Shown here in pieces: positions 36,465-46,152 of a stretch of 64,000 bases of DNA (positions within the stretch are counted from its first letter, which is position 1; every line of letters starts with the position of its first letter). A program made the position numbers and the translations under genes. Below the pieces are notes generated by a model. It had not been told where the DNA came from. It was given only the letters and a program-made list of their open reading frames with translations, and did no database searches. Where the stretch lies: contig NZ_CP069370.1 of NCBI RefSeq assembly GCF_019623905.1, positions 930,001-994,000 on the forward strand. Reading direction: 5' to 3'. Source of the DNA: Neotabrizicola shimadae (GTDB lineage: Bacteria > Pseudomonadota > Alphaproteobacteria > Rhodobacterales > Rhodobacteraceae).

Positions 36465-37882
36465 GCCGCCGAGCCGCCCACGGTGAGGCCGCCGATCATC
36501 AGCGTGGGCTGGCCCACGCCGACAGGCACCCATTGACCGGCCTTGCCGCAATTGCCGATGCCGGGATCGAGTGCGAGGTCGTTGCCGATGGCGCGGATGT
36601 GTTTCAGCGCGGTGGCGCCGTCGCCGATGAGCGTGGCGCCCTTCACCGGGCGGCCGACCTTGCCATCCTTCACCCGGTAGGCCTCGGTGCAGGAAAACAC
36701 GAACTTGCCGTTGGTGATGTCGACCTGCCCGCCGCCGAAGCCCACGGCCCAGATGCCGTCCTTGAGCCCCGCGAGGATGTCCTTCGGGTCATCCTGCCCG
36801 GCCAGCATGTAGGTGTTGGTCATGCGCGGCATGGGGATATGGGCAAAGCTTTCGCGCCGGCCGTTGCCGGTGGGGGCCACGCCCATCAGGCGGGCGTTCT
36901 GGCGGTCCTGCATGTAGCCCACCAGGACGCCATCCTCGATCAGCACGTTCTTGCCCGAGGGCGTGCCCTCGTCATCCACGCTGATCGATCCGCGCCGGTC
37001 GGGCAGCGTGCCGTCGTCCAGCACGGTGACACCCTTCGCCGCGATCTGGCTCCCCAGAAGGCCGGCGAAGGCCGAGGTCTTCTTGCGGTTGAAGTCGCCT
37101 TCAAGCCCGTGGCCGATGGCCTCGTGCAGCAGGATGCCGGGCCAGCCGGGACCAAGCACCACATCCATCACACCGGCGGGGGCGGGTTCGGCGTCCAGGT
37201 TTACCAGCGCGATGCGCAGCGCCTCGCGCACCAGGGGCTGCCAGTGGCCGGCCTCCATCAGCCGGGCCAGGCCAAAGCGGCCGCCGCCGCCGGTGCCGCC
37301 GCTTTCGCGCCGGCCACCCTGATCGACGATGACCGAAACGTTCATGCGCGCCATCGGGCGGATGTCGGTCAGGCGCAGGCCCTCGGGGCGCAGGATTTCG
37401 ATCTCCTGGAAACTGGCCGACAGGGTGGCCGAGACCTGCACCACGCGGGGGTCAAGGCCGCGGGCATAGGCGTCGATCTCGCGCAGGAGGTCGATCTTCA
37501 CGGCGAAGGTGGCGTCCTCCATCGGGTCCATGTCGCCATAGAGCTTCACGTTCGTGCCCTTCGGGGGCGGGGCCAGCACGCCGCCGCCCTGGCCCACGGC
37601 AAGACGCGCGGTCTCGGCGGCGCGGGCAAGCGAGCGTTCCGAGATCTCCGTGGAATGGGCATAGCCAGCGACCTCGCCCGTTACCGCCCGCAGGCCGAAG
37701 CCTTCCGAGGCGTCATAACTGGCCTGCCGGATGCGGCCGTCGTCCAGCACGATGGCCTCGGACCGGCGGCGTTCGAGGTAAAGCTCGCCATCCTCGGCGC
37801 CGGCAGTGGCGGCGCGCAGGACATTCAGCGCCGCGGCCTCGTCCAGATGGGTGTCGAAGGGGCGGAACGGGGCCTCGGCCAT
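36461..37882 (-). CDS. tldD: TldD metalloprotease (modulator of gyrase/microcin maturation protein)
   Basis: A 473-residue cytoplasmic protease. It has the zinc-binding motif in HEAIGHGLEGDFN (HExxxH, residues about 250-262), the signature VVLGPGWPGILLHEAIGHGL, and a C-terminal FGGGQVDITNGKFVFSC. TldD pairs with TldE/PmbA, which is not in the window. Starting with MAEAPFRPFDTHLDEAA is supported by an AAGGA Shine-Dalgarno sequence 8 bases before; MTQIKDCP eight codons earlier lacks one. It is coupled to a small membrane-protein gene and divergent from ctaC. Confidence 0.93.
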   Translation of the reverse strand: MAEAPFRPFDTHLDEAAALNVLRAATAGAEDGELYLERRRSEAIVLDDGRIRQASYDASEGFGLRAVTGEVAGYAHSTEISERSLARAAETARLAVGQGGGVLAPPPKGTNVKLYGDMDPMEDATFAVKIDLLREIDAYARGLDPRVVQVSATLSASFQEIEILRPEGLRLTDIRPMARMNVSVIVDQGGRRESGGTGGGGRFGLARLMEAGHWQPLVREALRIALVNLDAEPAPAGVMDVVLGPGWPGILLHEAIGHGLEGDFNRKKTSAFAGLLGSQIAAKGVTVLDDGTLPDRRGSISVDDEGTPSGKNVLIEDGVLVGYMQDRQNARLMGVAPTGNGRRESFAHIPMPRMTNTYMLAGQDDPKDILAGLKDGIWAVGFGGGQVDITNGKFVFSCTEAYRVKDGKVGRPVKGATLIGDGATALKHIRAIGNDLALDPGIGNCGKAGQWVPVGVGQPTLMIGGLTVGGSAA

Positions 37883-38045
37883 GGGGCAGTCCTTGATCTG
37901 GGTCAATTGGCGGCTGTTTGCCGCAACGGGGGTGCTTGTCGTCGCACCCGTAATATGGTTTCAAAAACACAGCCCACAACGGGATTCTGCCTGCAAGGGC
38001 GGCATAGACCAGACAAGCGGTGAAAAGCCGCGATCAGAACGGGAA

Positions 38046-38939
38046 ATGAACATGCGTCTTCTGAGCAAGTCACTCGGAGCGACCGCTGCTGCAATGGTCC
38101 TGGCCCTGGCCGGCGCCGTGCAAGCGGAGGATCTGCCGATCATCGGCCAGCCCCTGGACAAGGGGATCGGGTTCCAGCCGGCCTCGACCATCGTGGCCGA
38201 GCATACCTTCGCGCTGGAGCACATGATCCTGATCATCATTTCGGTGATCGTGGTGTTCGTGACCGGGCTGCTGATCTGGGTGATCGTGCGCTACAACCAG
38301 CGCGCCAACCCCAAGCCCGCGAGCTTCACCCACAACAGCCCGCTGGAGATCGCCTGGACGCTCGTGCCGATCCTGATCCTGGTGTTCATCGGCGCCTATT
38401 CGCTGCCCGTCCTGTTCAAGCAGGAAGAGATCCCGGTGGCCGAGGTCAGCATCAAGGCGACCGGCAACCAGTGGTACTGGTCCTATGAATACCCGAAGGA
38501 AGGCCTGTCCTTCGATGCCATGATGGTCGGCGCCGGCGAGAACCGCCTGACGCCCGAGGTCGAGGAACAGCTGAAGGCGATGGGACTGGGCAAGGAACAG
38601 TTCCTGCTGGCCACCGACAACGCCGTGGTCGTGCCGGTGGGCAAGATCGTGGTTGTCACCGTGACCGGCGCGGATGTGATCCACTCCTGGAAAGTGCCGG
38701 CCTTTGGCGTGATGCAGGATGCGGTGCCCGGACGCCTGGCGCAGACCTGGTTCAAGGTCGACAAGGAAGGCATCTATTTCGGCCAGTGCTCGGAACTGTG
38801 CGGCAAGGACCATGCCTACATGCCGATCATGGTGAAGGCGGTCAGCCCGGAAGCCTATGACCAGTGGGTCACCGAAATGGGCGGCACCGTGGCCGATGCC
38901 GGCGCGGCCCCCTCGACGGTGCAGGTCGCGTCGAACTGA
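38046..38939 (+). CDS. ctaC: Cytochrome c oxidase subunit II
   Basis: A 297-residue membrane-anchored subunit of aa3-type oxidase that receives electrons from cytochrome c through the CuA centre. A signal peptide (about residues 1-26, ending in VQA) is followed by two transmembrane helices ([38 protein letters not shown]). CuA ligands are recognisable in [12 protein letters not shown] (near 212) and [12 protein letters not shown] (near 247). Two methionines (MNMR) are possible starts. Subunit I is not in this cluster, as usual in this family of bacteria, where it is encoded elsewhere. It opens the rightward ctaC-ctaB-ctaG-ctaE unit. Confidence 0.97.
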   Translation: MNMRLLSKSLGATAAAMVLALAGAVQAEDLPIIGQPLDKGIGFQPASTIVAEHTFALEHMILIIISVIVVFVTGLLIWVIVRYNQRANPKPASFTHNSPLEIAWTLVPILILVFIGAYSLPVLFKQEEIPVAEVSIKATGNQWYWSYEYPKEGLSFDAMMVGAGENRLTPEVEEQLKAMGLGKEQFLLATDNAVVVPVGKIVVVTVTGADVIHSWKVPAFGVMQDAVPGRLAQTWFKVDKEGIYFGQCSELCGKDHAYMPIMVKAVSPEAYDQWVTEMGGTVADAGAAPSTVQVASN

Positions 38940-39006
38940 GACGGCGCCCCTTTTCAGGGCCGGCCCGGCAGCGGGGCGGCCCCATCCTTCCACCAGACGG
39001 CAGAAG

Positions 39007-39939
39007 ATGACTGACCTGAGCTCCTACGAAGGCACCGGCGAGGCGCAGTTCGGCGACTATGTCGCCCTGCTGAAGCCGCGCGTGATGTCGCTGGTGGTGT
39101 TCACCGCCCTGGTCGGCCTTCTGGTGGCGCCGGTCCACGTTCATCCCGTGGTGGCGCTGGCCTCGATCCTGTTCATCGCGCTTGGGGCAGGGGCCTCGGG
39201 CGCGCTGAACATGTGGTGGGATGCCGACATCGACCAGAAGATGCGGCGCACCCGCAGCCGGCCCATTCCAGCAGGCCGCGTGGCTCCGGGCGAGGCGCTT
39301 GGCCTGGGGCTGGCGCTGTCGGGCATCGCGGTGGTGATGCTTGGTCTGGCGGCGAACCTGCTGGCAGCTGGCCTGCTGGCCTTCACCATCTTCTTCTACG
39401 CCGTGGTCTATTCGATGTGGCTGAAGCGGCTGACACCGCAAAACATCGTGATCGGCGGCGCGGCCGGGGCCTTCCCGCCCATGATCGGCTGGGTCTGCGC
39501 CACGGGCTCCGTCTCGGTCGAGGCGGTGCTGATGTTCCTGATCATCTTCATGTGGACGCCCCCCCATTTCTGGGCGCTGGCGCTGTTCCTGAAGGGCGAT
39601 TACCACAACGCCGGCGTGCCGATGCTGACCGTGACCCACGGGCGCAAGGCGACGCGGGCGCATATCCTGGCCTACACGCTGGCGCTCGCGCCGGTCGCCG
39701 TGGGCGCCGCTTTCACCTCGATCGGCGGGCCGGTCTATCTGGCGGTGGCGCTGGCGCTGAACGGCTGGTTCATCCTGGGCGCCGTCCGCATCTGGCGGCG
39801 CGACGAGGCGATGGCCGAGGCCGACAGCTATGCGGTGGAAAAGGCGTTCTTCCGCTTTTCGCTGTACTACATGTTCCTGCACTTCGTGGCCTTCCTGGTG
39901 GAAGCGGCGCTGAAGACGCAGGGCCTGGGAGGCTGGTGA
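39007..39939 (+). CDS. ctaB: Protoheme IX farnesyltransferase
   Basis: A 310-residue membrane prenyltransferase that makes heme O from heme B, a step toward heme A. The aspartate-rich prenyl-diphosphate motif [19 protein letters not shown] is at about residues 67-85 and the second motif near residue 180 is [20 protein letters not shown]. There are about nine hydrophobic helices. The start [20 protein letters not shown] is typical; the ATG is chosen over a frame open 50 codons earlier. It lies 67 bases after ctaC and one base before the small membrane-protein gene. Confidence 0.96.
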   Translation: MTDLSSYEGTGEAQFGDYVALLKPRVMSLVVFTALVGLLVAPVHVHPVVALASILFIALGAGASGALNMWWDADIDQKMRRTRSRPIPAGRVAPGEALGLGLALSGIAVVMLGLAANLLAAGLLAFTIFFYAVVYSMWLKRLTPQNIVIGGAAGAFPPMIGWVCATGSVSVEAVLMFLIIFMWTPPHFWALALFLKGDYHNAGVPMLTVTHGRKATRAHILAYTLALAPVAVGAAFTSIGGPVYLAVALALNGWFILGAVRIWRRDEAMAEADSYAVEKAFFRFSLYYMFLHFVAFLVEAALKTQGLGGW

Positions 39940-39940
39940 C

Positions 39941-40123
39941 ATGGCATTCAAGCCCGCCCATGAAATGCACCGCCGCCGGTTCGGTCGGAACGTCGGCCTG
40001 GGCGTGGCGCTGGCGGCTTTCGTCGTGCTGGTCTTTGCGCTGACCGTGGTGAAGGTCACCGGGGGCGATCCCATGCGCGCGGTTTCGGGTGCTCCCGAGG
40101 CGCCGGCAGAGGGCACGCCATGA
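39941..40123 (+). CDS. Small single-span membrane protein of the cytochrome oxidase cluster (CoxF-like)
   Basis: A 60-residue protein with a basic N-terminus (MAFKPAHEMHRRRFGRNVG), one membrane helix (LGVALAAFVVLVFALTVVKV) and a proline-rich tail outside. In related bacteria a gene of this size and pattern sits between ctaB and ctaG and is regarded as an oxidase assembly or minor subunit protein. It starts one base after the ctaB stop and overlaps ctaG by 4 bases (ATGA), so it is tightly coupled. The exact role is not known. Confidence 0.82.
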   Translation: MAFKPAHEMHRRRFGRNVGLGVALAAFVVLVFALTVVKVTGGDPMRAVSGAPEAPAEGTP

Positions 40124-40689
40124 CGCCGCAAGCTCGCACCGGGTTCATGCTGGGCGGCATCGTCGCCGTGATGGTCGGCGCCTCCTTCGCGGCGGTGCCG
40201 TTCTATTCCTGGTTCTGCAAGGTGACCGGCTACGGCGGCACCACGGGCGAGGCGCTGGCCGCCCCCGGCGAGATCCTGGACCAGACGATCCGCGTGAACT
40301 TCGACGCCTCGCTGGAACGGGGGATGCCGTGGGAGTTCAAGCCCGTGCAGATCTCGATGGATCTGCGCATCGGCGAAACCGGCATGGCCTTCTACGAAGC
40401 CTACAACCCCACCGACCGGGTGGTGGCGGGCACGGCAACCTTCAACGTCACGCCCGATGCCGCCGGCGGCTATTTCGACAAGATCGCCTGCTTCTGCTTC
40501 ACCGAACAGGTGCTGAAACCCGGCGAGCGGGTCGAGATGCCGGTGACCTTCTTCGTGGACCCCTCGATCGTGACCGATCCCGAAGGGCGCTTCGTCAAGG
40601 AGATCACCTTATCCTATACTTTCCACGAAACGCCCCTGCCCGAGGAACAGGCCGCCCTGGCCGGGGACGACGGCAAGTCCGTGAACTGA
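40120..40689 (+). CDS. ctaG: Cytochrome c oxidase assembly protein CtaG/Cox11
   Basis: A 189-residue membrane protein that delivers copper to the CuB site of subunit I. It has one N-terminal transmembrane helix ([19 protein letters not shown]), the conserved [14 protein letters not shown], and the copper-binding motif CFCFTEQ (C124 and C126). Most of the protein is a periplasmic beta-sandwich domain. It overlaps the small membrane-protein gene by 4 bases and precedes ctaE by 52 bases. Confidence 0.96.
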   Translation: MTPQARTGFMLGGIVAVMVGASFAAVPFYSWFCKVTGYGGTTGEALAAPGEILDQTIRVNFDASLERGMPWEFKPVQISMDLRIGETGMAFYEAYNPTDRVVAGTATFNVTPDAAGGYFDKIACFCFTEQVLKPGERVEMPVTFFVDPSIVTDPEGRFVKEITLSYTFHETPLPEEQAALAGDDGKSVN

Positions 40690-40741
40690 GACCGACCGCT
40701 CCGGCCCGCCAGAGGCCGGACGCAACAACGAGGGAACCGAC

Positions 40742-41554
40742 ATGGCGCATGCCAAGAACCACGACTACCACATCCTGCCGCCGTCGATCTGGCCCTTCCT
40801 GGGTGCCGTGGGCGCCTTCGTCATGCTGTGGGGCGCGGTCCACATGATCTCGCCGCAGATCGAGGATCGCCAGCCCTGGGTCTTCCTGATCGGCCTGGCG
40901 CTGGTTCTTTACGTGATGTTCGCCTGGTGGTCGGATGTCATCAAGGAAAGCCTGGCAGGCGATCACACGCCGGTGGTGGTCATCGGCCTGCGCTATGGCT
41001 TCATCATGTTCATCATGTCGGAAGTCATGTTCTTCGCGGCATGGTTCTGGAACTTCTTCAAGAACGCGCTGTATCCCCTGGGTCCGGAGTATCCCATGGT
41101 GGACGGCCCCTGGCCGCCCGCCGGGATCGAGACCTTCGACCCCTGGCACCTGCCGCTGATCAACACGCTGATCCTGTTGTGCTCGGGCGCGGCCGCCACC
41201 TGGGCGCACCATGCGCTGGTGCACGAGAACAACCGCAAGGACATGAAGAACGGCCTGATCCTCGCGATCCTGCTCGGTGTGCTGTTCACCTTCTTCCAGG
41301 TCTACGAATACAGCCACGCGGCCTTCGGCTTTGCCGGAAACGTCTATGGCGCGTCCTTCTTCATGGCGACCGGTTTCCACGGCTTCCACGTCGTGATCGG
41401 GACGATCTTCCTGACCGTCTGCCTGATCCGCGTCTACAAGGGCCACTTCACCCCGGAAAAGCACGTGGGCTTCGAAGCCGCCGCCTGGTACTGGCACTTT
41501 GTTGACGTGGTCTGGCTGTTCCTGTTTGCCGCGATCTACGTCTGGGGCCGCTGA
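40742..41554 (+). CDS. ctaE: Cytochrome c oxidase subunit III
   Basis: A 270-residue subunit III with seven membrane helices. It starts [20 protein letters not shown], contains [20 protein letters not shown] (the conserved glutamate in helix III), [13 protein letters not shown], and near the C-terminus [20 protein letters not shown] and [16 protein letters not shown]. It supports proton uptake and turnover stability of the oxidase. It is the last gene of the ctaC-ctaB-ctaG-ctaE unit; a strong terminator follows 22 bases after its stop. Confidence 0.97.
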   Translation: MAHAKNHDYHILPPSIWPFLGAVGAFVMLWGAVHMISPQIEDRQPWVFLIGLALVLYVMFAWWSDVIKESLAGDHTPVVVIGLRYGFIMFIMSEVMFFAAWFWNFFKNALYPLGPEYPMVDGPWPPAGIETFDPWHLPLINTLILLCSGAAATWAHHALVHENNRKDMKNGLILAILLGVLFTFFQVYEYSHAAFGFAGNVYGASFFMATGFHGFHVVIGTIFLTVCLIRVYKGHFTPEKHVGFEAAAWYWHFVDVVWLFLFAAIYVWGR

Positions 41555-41576
41555 CCGCCCCTGCCTGACGGCATGA

Positions 41577-41608
41577 AGCGCGGGCCCATGGGCCCGTGCT
41601 TTCGTTTG
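41577..41608 (+). terminator. Intrinsic terminator after ctaE
   Basis: The stem pairs AGCGCGGGCC with GGCCCGTGCT (10 pairs including one G-T) around a CATG loop, and TTTCGTTT follows. It ends 10 bases before the SURF1 start, so SURF1 expression may depend on read-through or on a promoter close to the hairpin. Confidence 0.75.
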
Positions 41609-41618
41609 AAGGACCGCC

Positions 41619-42296
41619 ATGACACGCCGCTTCCTTGTCGCCCTGATCTTCGGCCTGGCCGGCGCGGCCGTGCTGATCGGTCTGGGCATCTGGCAGATGC
41701 AGCGGCTGGCCTGGAAAGAGGCGATCCTGGCCGAGATCACCGCGAAGATCGGGGCCGATCCGGTGGCGCTGCCGCCCGCGCCTGTCACGGAAACCGAGGC
41801 ACTGCGCTATCTGCCCGTCACGGTCTCAGGCCGGTTGACGGGCGAGACGCTGCGCGTGCTGGTCAGCCGCAAGGAAGTGGGGCCAGGCGTCCGCGTGATC
41901 GAGGTGCTGGCCCTGGCCGACGGCCGCCGCGTGATGGTGGACCGGGGCTTCCTGCCCGATGCGCGCAAGGACGATGTCCTGACGGCGGGCGAGGTCATTG
42001 TGACGGGCAACCTGCACTGGCCGTCCGAGGTGGACGGCTTCACGCCCCCGCCCGACCCGAAGGCCGGGCTGTGGTTTGCCCGCGACGTGCCAGCCATGGC
42101 GGCGGCCCTGCAGGCCGAGCCGGTGCTGGTGGTGGCGAAGTCAGACACCGGCGACGGGATCGAGCCGATGCCGGCCGATACCAGCGGCATCCCCAACGAC
42201 CATTTCGGCTATGCGATCCAGTGGTTCGGCATGGCAATCGTGTGGCTGGGGATGACAGCCTATCTTCTCTGGCGTATCAGACGCCGGACAGTGTGA
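41619..42296 (+). CDS. SURF1 family cytochrome oxidase biogenesis protein
   Basis: A 225-residue protein with a membrane helix at each end (FLVALIFGLAGAAVLIGLGI and YAIQWFGMAIVWLGMTAYLL) and a periplasmic domain between them. The conserved signatures are GIWQMQRLAWKEA near residue 27-39 and the C-terminal NDHFGYAIQWFGMA. SURF1 aids heme A insertion into subunit I. It is separated from ctaE by a terminator-like hairpin and is 10 bases upstream of thrC, an arrangement conserved in related bacteria. Confidence 0.95.
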   Translation: MTRRFLVALIFGLAGAAVLIGLGIWQMQRLAWKEAILAEITAKIGADPVALPPAPVTETEALRYLPVTVSGRLTGETLRVLVSRKEVGPGVRVIEVLALADGRRVMVDRGFLPDARKDDVLTAGEVIVTGNLHWPSEVDGFTPPPDPKAGLWFARDVPAMAAALQAEPVLVVAKSDTGDGIEPMPADTSGIPNDHFGYAIQWFGMAIVWLGMTAYLLWRIRRRTV

Positions 42297-42306
42297 AGGT
42301 TTGACG

Positions 42307-43692
42307 ATGCGATACATCTCTACCCGCGGCGCGGCCCCGACCTTGAGTTTCGCCGAGGCGATGATGACGGGCCTGGCGCGGGACGGCGGGCTTTATGTGC
42401 CCGAAACGGTGCCGCAGATGGCAAAGGCCGAGATCGCGGCGCTGGCGGGCCTGCCCTACGAAGAGGTGGCCTTCCGCGTGATGCGCCCCTTCATCGGCGG
42501 CGCGTTCACCGATGAAGAGTTCCACGGGCTGATCGAGAAAGCCTATTCCGGTTTCGGTCACGCCGCCCGGGCACCGCTGGTGGAACTGGCCGCCAATCAT
42601 TTCCTGCTGGAACTGTTCCACGGGCCGACGCTGGCCTTCAAGGACTTTGCCATGCAGATCATCGGCCAGATGATGCAGGCGCAGCTGGCCAAGACCGGGG
42701 AACGCATCACCATCGTCGGTGCGACCTCTGGCGATACCGGCTCGGCCGCCATCGAGGCGTTCCGGGGGCTGGCCAATGTGGATGTGTTCATCCTCTTCCC
42801 GCATGGCCGGGTCAGCGAGGTGCAGCGCCGACAGATGACCACGCCCGCCGAGACCAACGTGCATGCCCTGGCGCTGGACGGCGATTTCGATGATTGCCAG
42901 GCCCGGCTGAAGGACATGTTCAACGACTTCGCCTTCCGCGACGGCGTGCGGCTGGCGGGGGTGAACAGCATCAACTGGGCGCGGGTCCTGGCGCAGGTGG
43001 TCTATTACTTTACCGCTGCCGTGGCGCTTGGCGCGCCGCACCGTCCGGTCAGCTTCACCGTGCCCACGGGGAATTTCGGCGACATCTACGCCGGCCATAT
43101 CGCCCGTGCGATGGGCCTGCCCATCGAGCGGCTGGTGATCGCCACCAACCAGAACGACATCCTGGACCGGGCGATGCGGTCGGGCGTGTACGAGACGAAG
43201 GGCGTCGCGCCCTCGATCAGCCCGTCGATGGACATTCAGGTCTCATCCAACTTCGAACGCGCGCTGTTTGATGCCTATGGCCGCGACGGCGCCGCCGTGG
43301 CGCAGCTGATGGGCGAGCTGAAGGCCGGGCGCTTTGCCATCAGCCAGGGCGCGTTGCAGCGCCTGCGCGAGGAGTTCGGGTCGGGCCGGGCGTCGGAAGA
43401 CGATACACGCGCGACCATCGCTGCAACGCTTGTCGCGACGGGCGAACTTCTGTGCCCCCATTCCGCAGTTGGGGTGAAGGTTGCGTCCGAGCATCTGTCA
43501 GAGGTGCCGATGATCACGCTGGCCACCGCCCATCCGGCCAAGTTCCCCGATGCGGTCGAAACCGCGACCGGCATCCGCCCGGCCCTGCCACCGCGCATGG
43601 CCGACCTGTTCCAGCGGCCCGAACGGGTGACGCGGGTGCCGAACGACCTGGCCGCGCTGGAGGCGCTGGTGCGCGCGCGGAAGGGGGCCTGA
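42307..43692 (+). CDS. thrC: Threonine synthase
   Basis: A 461-residue pyridoxal-phosphate enzyme that makes threonine from O-phosphohomoserine. It is the longer bacterial/fungal type, starting MRYISTRGAAPTLSFAEAM, and contains the PLP lysine K112 in GPTLAFKDFAMQ, the phosphate-binding GATSGDTGSAAIEAFRG and VPTGNFGDIYAGHIA. A TTG six bases earlier is in frame but the ATG is a better start. It follows SURF1 by 10 bases and leads into the M16 peptidase gene with one base between. Confidence 0.96.
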   Translation: MRYISTRGAAPTLSFAEAMMTGLARDGGLYVPETVPQMAKAEIAALAGLPYEEVAFRVMRPFIGGAFTDEEFHGLIEKAYSGFGHAARAPLVELAANHFLLELFHGPTLAFKDFAMQIIGQMMQAQLAKTGERITIVGATSGDTGSAAIEAFRGLANVDVFILFPHGRVSEVQRRQMTTPAETNVHALALDGDFDDCQARLKDMFNDFAFRDGVRLAGVNSINWARVLAQVVYYFTAAVALGAPHRPVSFTVPTGNFGDIYAGHIARAMGLPIERLVIATNQNDILDRAMRSGVYETKGVAPSISPSMDIQVSSNFERALFDAYGRDGAAVAQLMGELKAGRFAISQGALQRLREEFGSGRASEDDTRATIAATLVATGELLCPHSAVGVKVASEHLSEVPMITLATAHPAKFPDAVETATGIRPALPPRMADLFQRPERVTRVPNDLAALEALVRARKGA

Positions 43693-43693
43693 G

Positions 43694-44950
43694 ATGCTGC
43701 GGACCACGACGCTGCCCAACGGCTTTCGCATTGTGACCGAATCCATGCCGGGCCTCATGTCGGCCTCGGTCGGGCTGTGGGTGACGGCGGGCGGCCGGCA
43801 CGAGCGGGCCGAGCAGAACGGCATCGCGCATTTCCTGGAACACATGGCCTTCAAGGGCACGGCCCGGCGCACCGCCCTGAAGATCGCCGAAGAAATCGAG
43901 GACGTGGGCGGTTACATCAACGCCTATACCTCGCGCGAGATGACGGCCTATTACGCGCGGGTCCTGGCGGGCGACGTGGCGCTGGCGCTGGACGTGATTT
44001 CCGACATCGTGCTGAACCCGGCCTTCCACGCCCAGGACATCGAGACCGAGCGTCATGTGATCCTGCAGGAAATCGGCCAGGCACTGGACACGCCCGACGA
44101 CATCATCTTCGACTGGCTGCACGAGGTCGCCTATCCCGACCAGCCCTTCGGCCGCACCATCCTTGGCCCCGAGGAACGCGTCAGCGCCTTCTCGCGCGAG
44201 GATCTGACGGGCTTCGTGGGCGAACACTACGGGCCCGACCAGATGATCCTGTCGGCTGCCGGCGGCGTGGACCACGAGTCCATCGTGGCGCAGGCCACGG
44301 CCATCTTCGGCGCGCTGAAGCCGGTGGGCGATCTGGGTCTGGCCCCGGCCCGCTTTGCCGGCGGCGAGCGGCGCGAGGTGAAGGACCTGGAGCAGGTGCA
44401 TTTCGCCCTGGCCTTCGAATCGCCCGGCTACCGCGACGACACGGTCTACACCGCGCAGGTCTATGCCACCGCACTCGGCGGCGGCATGTCCAGCCGCCTC
44501 TTCCAGAAGGTGCGCGAGGAACGCGGGCTCTGCTATTCGATCTACGCGCAGTCCGGCGCCTATGAGGATACCGGCCAGGTCACCATCTACGCCGGCACCT
44601 CCGAGGACGAGATCGGCGAACTGACCCAGCTCACGCTGGACGAGCTGAAGCGCTCGGCCGACGACATGGGCGAGGCAGAGGTGGCCCGCGCCCGCGCGCA
44701 GCTCAAGGCCGGGATGCTGATGGGGCTGGAAAGCCCGTCGAACCGGGCCGAACGCAACGCGCGGCTTCTGTCGATCTGGGGCCGGGTGCCCGACGTGGCC
44801 GAAGCCGTGGCCAAGATCGACGCGGTCAGCACGGGCGCGGTGCGCGACTGGGCGGGGGCCATGCTGTCGGCCCGTTCGGCGCTGGCGCTTTACGGCCCGG
44901 TCTCCGGTGCGCCGGGGCTGGAGGCGATCCGCGGCAGGCTCGCCGCCTGA
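43694..44950 (+). CDS. M16 family zinc peptidase (mitochondrial processing peptidase beta-like)
   Basis: A 418-residue metallopeptidase. The inverted zinc motif HFLEH is H46, E49 and H50 (NGIAHFLEHMAFKGTARRT), with the downstream glutamate in EIEDVGGYINAYTSREMTAYYAR. The start MLRTTTLPNGFRIVTESMPG is typical for the family. It begins just after the thrC stop and overlaps the acetyltransferase gene (TGATG). The thrC-M16-GNAT run is characteristic of these bacteria. Its natural substrate is not known. Confidence 0.92.
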   Translation: MLRTTTLPNGFRIVTESMPGLMSASVGLWVTAGGRHERAEQNGIAHFLEHMAFKGTARRTALKIAEEIEDVGGYINAYTSREMTAYYARVLAGDVALALDVISDIVLNPAFHAQDIETERHVILQEIGQALDTPDDIIFDWLHEVAYPDQPFGRTILGPEERVSAFSREDLTGFVGEHYGPDQMILSAAGGVDHESIVAQATAIFGALKPVGDLGLAPARFAGGERREVKDLEQVHFALAFESPGYRDDTVYTAQVYATALGGGMSSRLFQKVREERGLCYSIYAQSGAYEDTGQVTIYAGTSEDEIGELTQLTLDELKRSADDMGEAEVARARAQLKAGMLMGLESPSNRAERNARLLSIWGRVPDVAEAVAKIDAVSTGAVRDWAGAMLSARSALALYGPVSGAPGLEAIRGRLAA

Positions 44951-45534
44951 TGCTGGGATTTCGCCGGCGCCCGAAGCTGGAGTCCGAGCGCCTGACGCTG
45001 CGGCTGCCCCAGCATGGCGACTGGCGGGCCTGGAGCGAGCTGCGCGAAAGCTCGGCCGCCTTCCTGACCCCCTGGGAGCCGACCTGGTCGCCCGACCATC
45101 TGAGCCGCAAGGCATTCACCAACCGGGTCTATTGGGCGCAGCGCGCCGAAGCCTCGGGCGCGGCGCTGCCGCTTCTCCTGATCCGCCGCGAGGACCAGGC
45201 GCTTCTGGGCGCGATCACGCTGGACAACATCCGCCGCGGCCCGGCCCAGGCCGGAACGCTTGGCTACTGGATGGGGCAGGTCCATGCCCGCCAGGGCTTC
45301 ATGCGCGAGGCGATCCAGGCCGTCGTGCACCATGCTTTCAACGTGATGGACCTCAGCCGCATCGAAGCCGCCTGCCTGCCCGAAAACGCGCCCTCGCGCG
45401 GCGTGCTGGAGAAGAGCGGCTTCAAGTACGAAGGCGTGGCGCAAAGCTATCTGCAGATCAACGGCCGCTGGCGCAACCATGTGCTCTACGCCAACCTGCG
45501 CAGCGACCGCCGGGGCCGCACCGATGTGGGCTAG
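44950..45534 (+). CDS. GNAT N-acetyltransferase, RimJ/RimL type
   Basis: A 194-residue acetyltransferase with the RimJ start LGFRRRPKLESERLTLRLPQ, the region WSELRESSAAFLTPWEPTW, the acetyl-CoA binding MGQVHARQGFMREAIQAVVHHAFN and the following IEAACLPENAPSRGVLEKSGF. The family acetylates N-terminal residues of ribosomal proteins or similar targets. It overlaps the M16 gene by one base. Which protein it modifies is not known. Confidence 0.9.
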   Translation: MLGFRRRPKLESERLTLRLPQHGDWRAWSELRESSAAFLTPWEPTWSPDHLSRKAFTNRVYWAQRAEASGAALPLLLIRREDQALLGAITLDNIRRGPAQAGTLGYWMGQVHARQGFMREAIQAVVHHAFNVMDLSRIEAACLPENAPSRGVLEKSGFKYEGVAQSYLQINGRWRNHVLYANLRSDRRGRTDVG

Positions 45535-45561
45535 TCCCGCGCGCCGGCCGGATGCCGGCGC

Positions 45562-46083
45562 ATGACCCGCCGCGTGGCGCTCTTGCGCGGGGTAAACGTG
45601 GGCGGGGCGGGCAAGCTGCCGATGGCCGGGTTCCGTGCGCTGCTGCAAGGCCTGGGCTTCGCACGCGTCGAAACGCTGATCCAAAGCGGCAACGCGGTGT
45701 TCCAGGCGGATGAAGAGGCGACGGCACTGGAAGCCGCGATCCGCGACGCAATCGGCCGGCACTATGGCTTTGCGCCCGAAGTCTTCCTGCGCTCCGCCTC
45801 TGAAATGGCCGCGGCGGCCACAGATCACCCCTTTGCCGGGGCCGAGGGCAAGGCGGTGCATGTCTTCTTCCTGCGCGAAGCGCCGGTGCTGGACGAGGCG
45901 GCGCTCAGGCTGGCGGCTGCGCCGGGGGATGCCTGGGCGGTGGCGCCCGGTCGGGTGACGGTCTTCCTGCCCGCTGGCATCGGCCGGTCAAGGCTGGCCG
46001 AGCGCCTGGCGCGGCAACTGCCTGCGCATACGGCACGCAACCTGAACACCGTGGCCAAACTGGCCGCCATGGCGGCCGGCTGA
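45562..46083 (+). CDS. DUF1697 family protein
   Basis: A 173-residue protein of the DUF1697 family: RRVALLRGVNVGGAGKLPMA at the start, ALLQGLGFARVETLIQSGNA, and the C-terminal PAHTARNLNTVAKLAAMAAG, which matches the family's R-N-x-x-T-V-x-K-L pattern. Function is unknown. It follows the acetyltransferase by 27 bases and probably shares the transcript. No odd composition. Confidence 0.88.
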   Translation: MTRRVALLRGVNVGGAGKLPMAGFRALLQGLGFARVETLIQSGNAVFQADEEATALEAAIRDAIGRHYGFAPEVFLRSASEMAAAATDHPFAGAEGKAVHVFFLREAPVLDEAALRLAAAPGDAWAVAPGRVTVFLPAGIGRSRLAERLARQLPAHTARNLNTVAKLAAMAAG

Positions 46084-46107
46084 CGCAAGCGTGATCGCCG
46101 GTTTGGC

Positions 46108-46140
46108 TGACCCTAGGTCAGGATCAGGCTTCCCTGATCC
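46108..46140. promoter_or_regulatory. Inverted repeat and hairpin in the leader of the MBL-fold gene
   Basis: The short inverted repeat TGACC-CTA-GGTCA (46108-46120) is followed at once by a perfect 8-bp hairpin, GGATCAGG (46121-46128) with CCTGATCC (46133-46140) and a CTTC loop. The hairpin ends at the Shine-Dalgarno sequence GGAGG (46141-46145) of the next gene. The first could be an operator and the second a leader structure affecting translation. Confidence 0.5.
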
Positions 46141-46152
46141 GGAGGTTGACCG

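Noticed and set aside
38046-41554. Missing oxidase subunit I read as loss of the aa3 oxidase
   Set aside because: In related Rhodobacteraceae subunit I is commonly encoded apart from the subunit II/III cluster, so its absence here carries no information.
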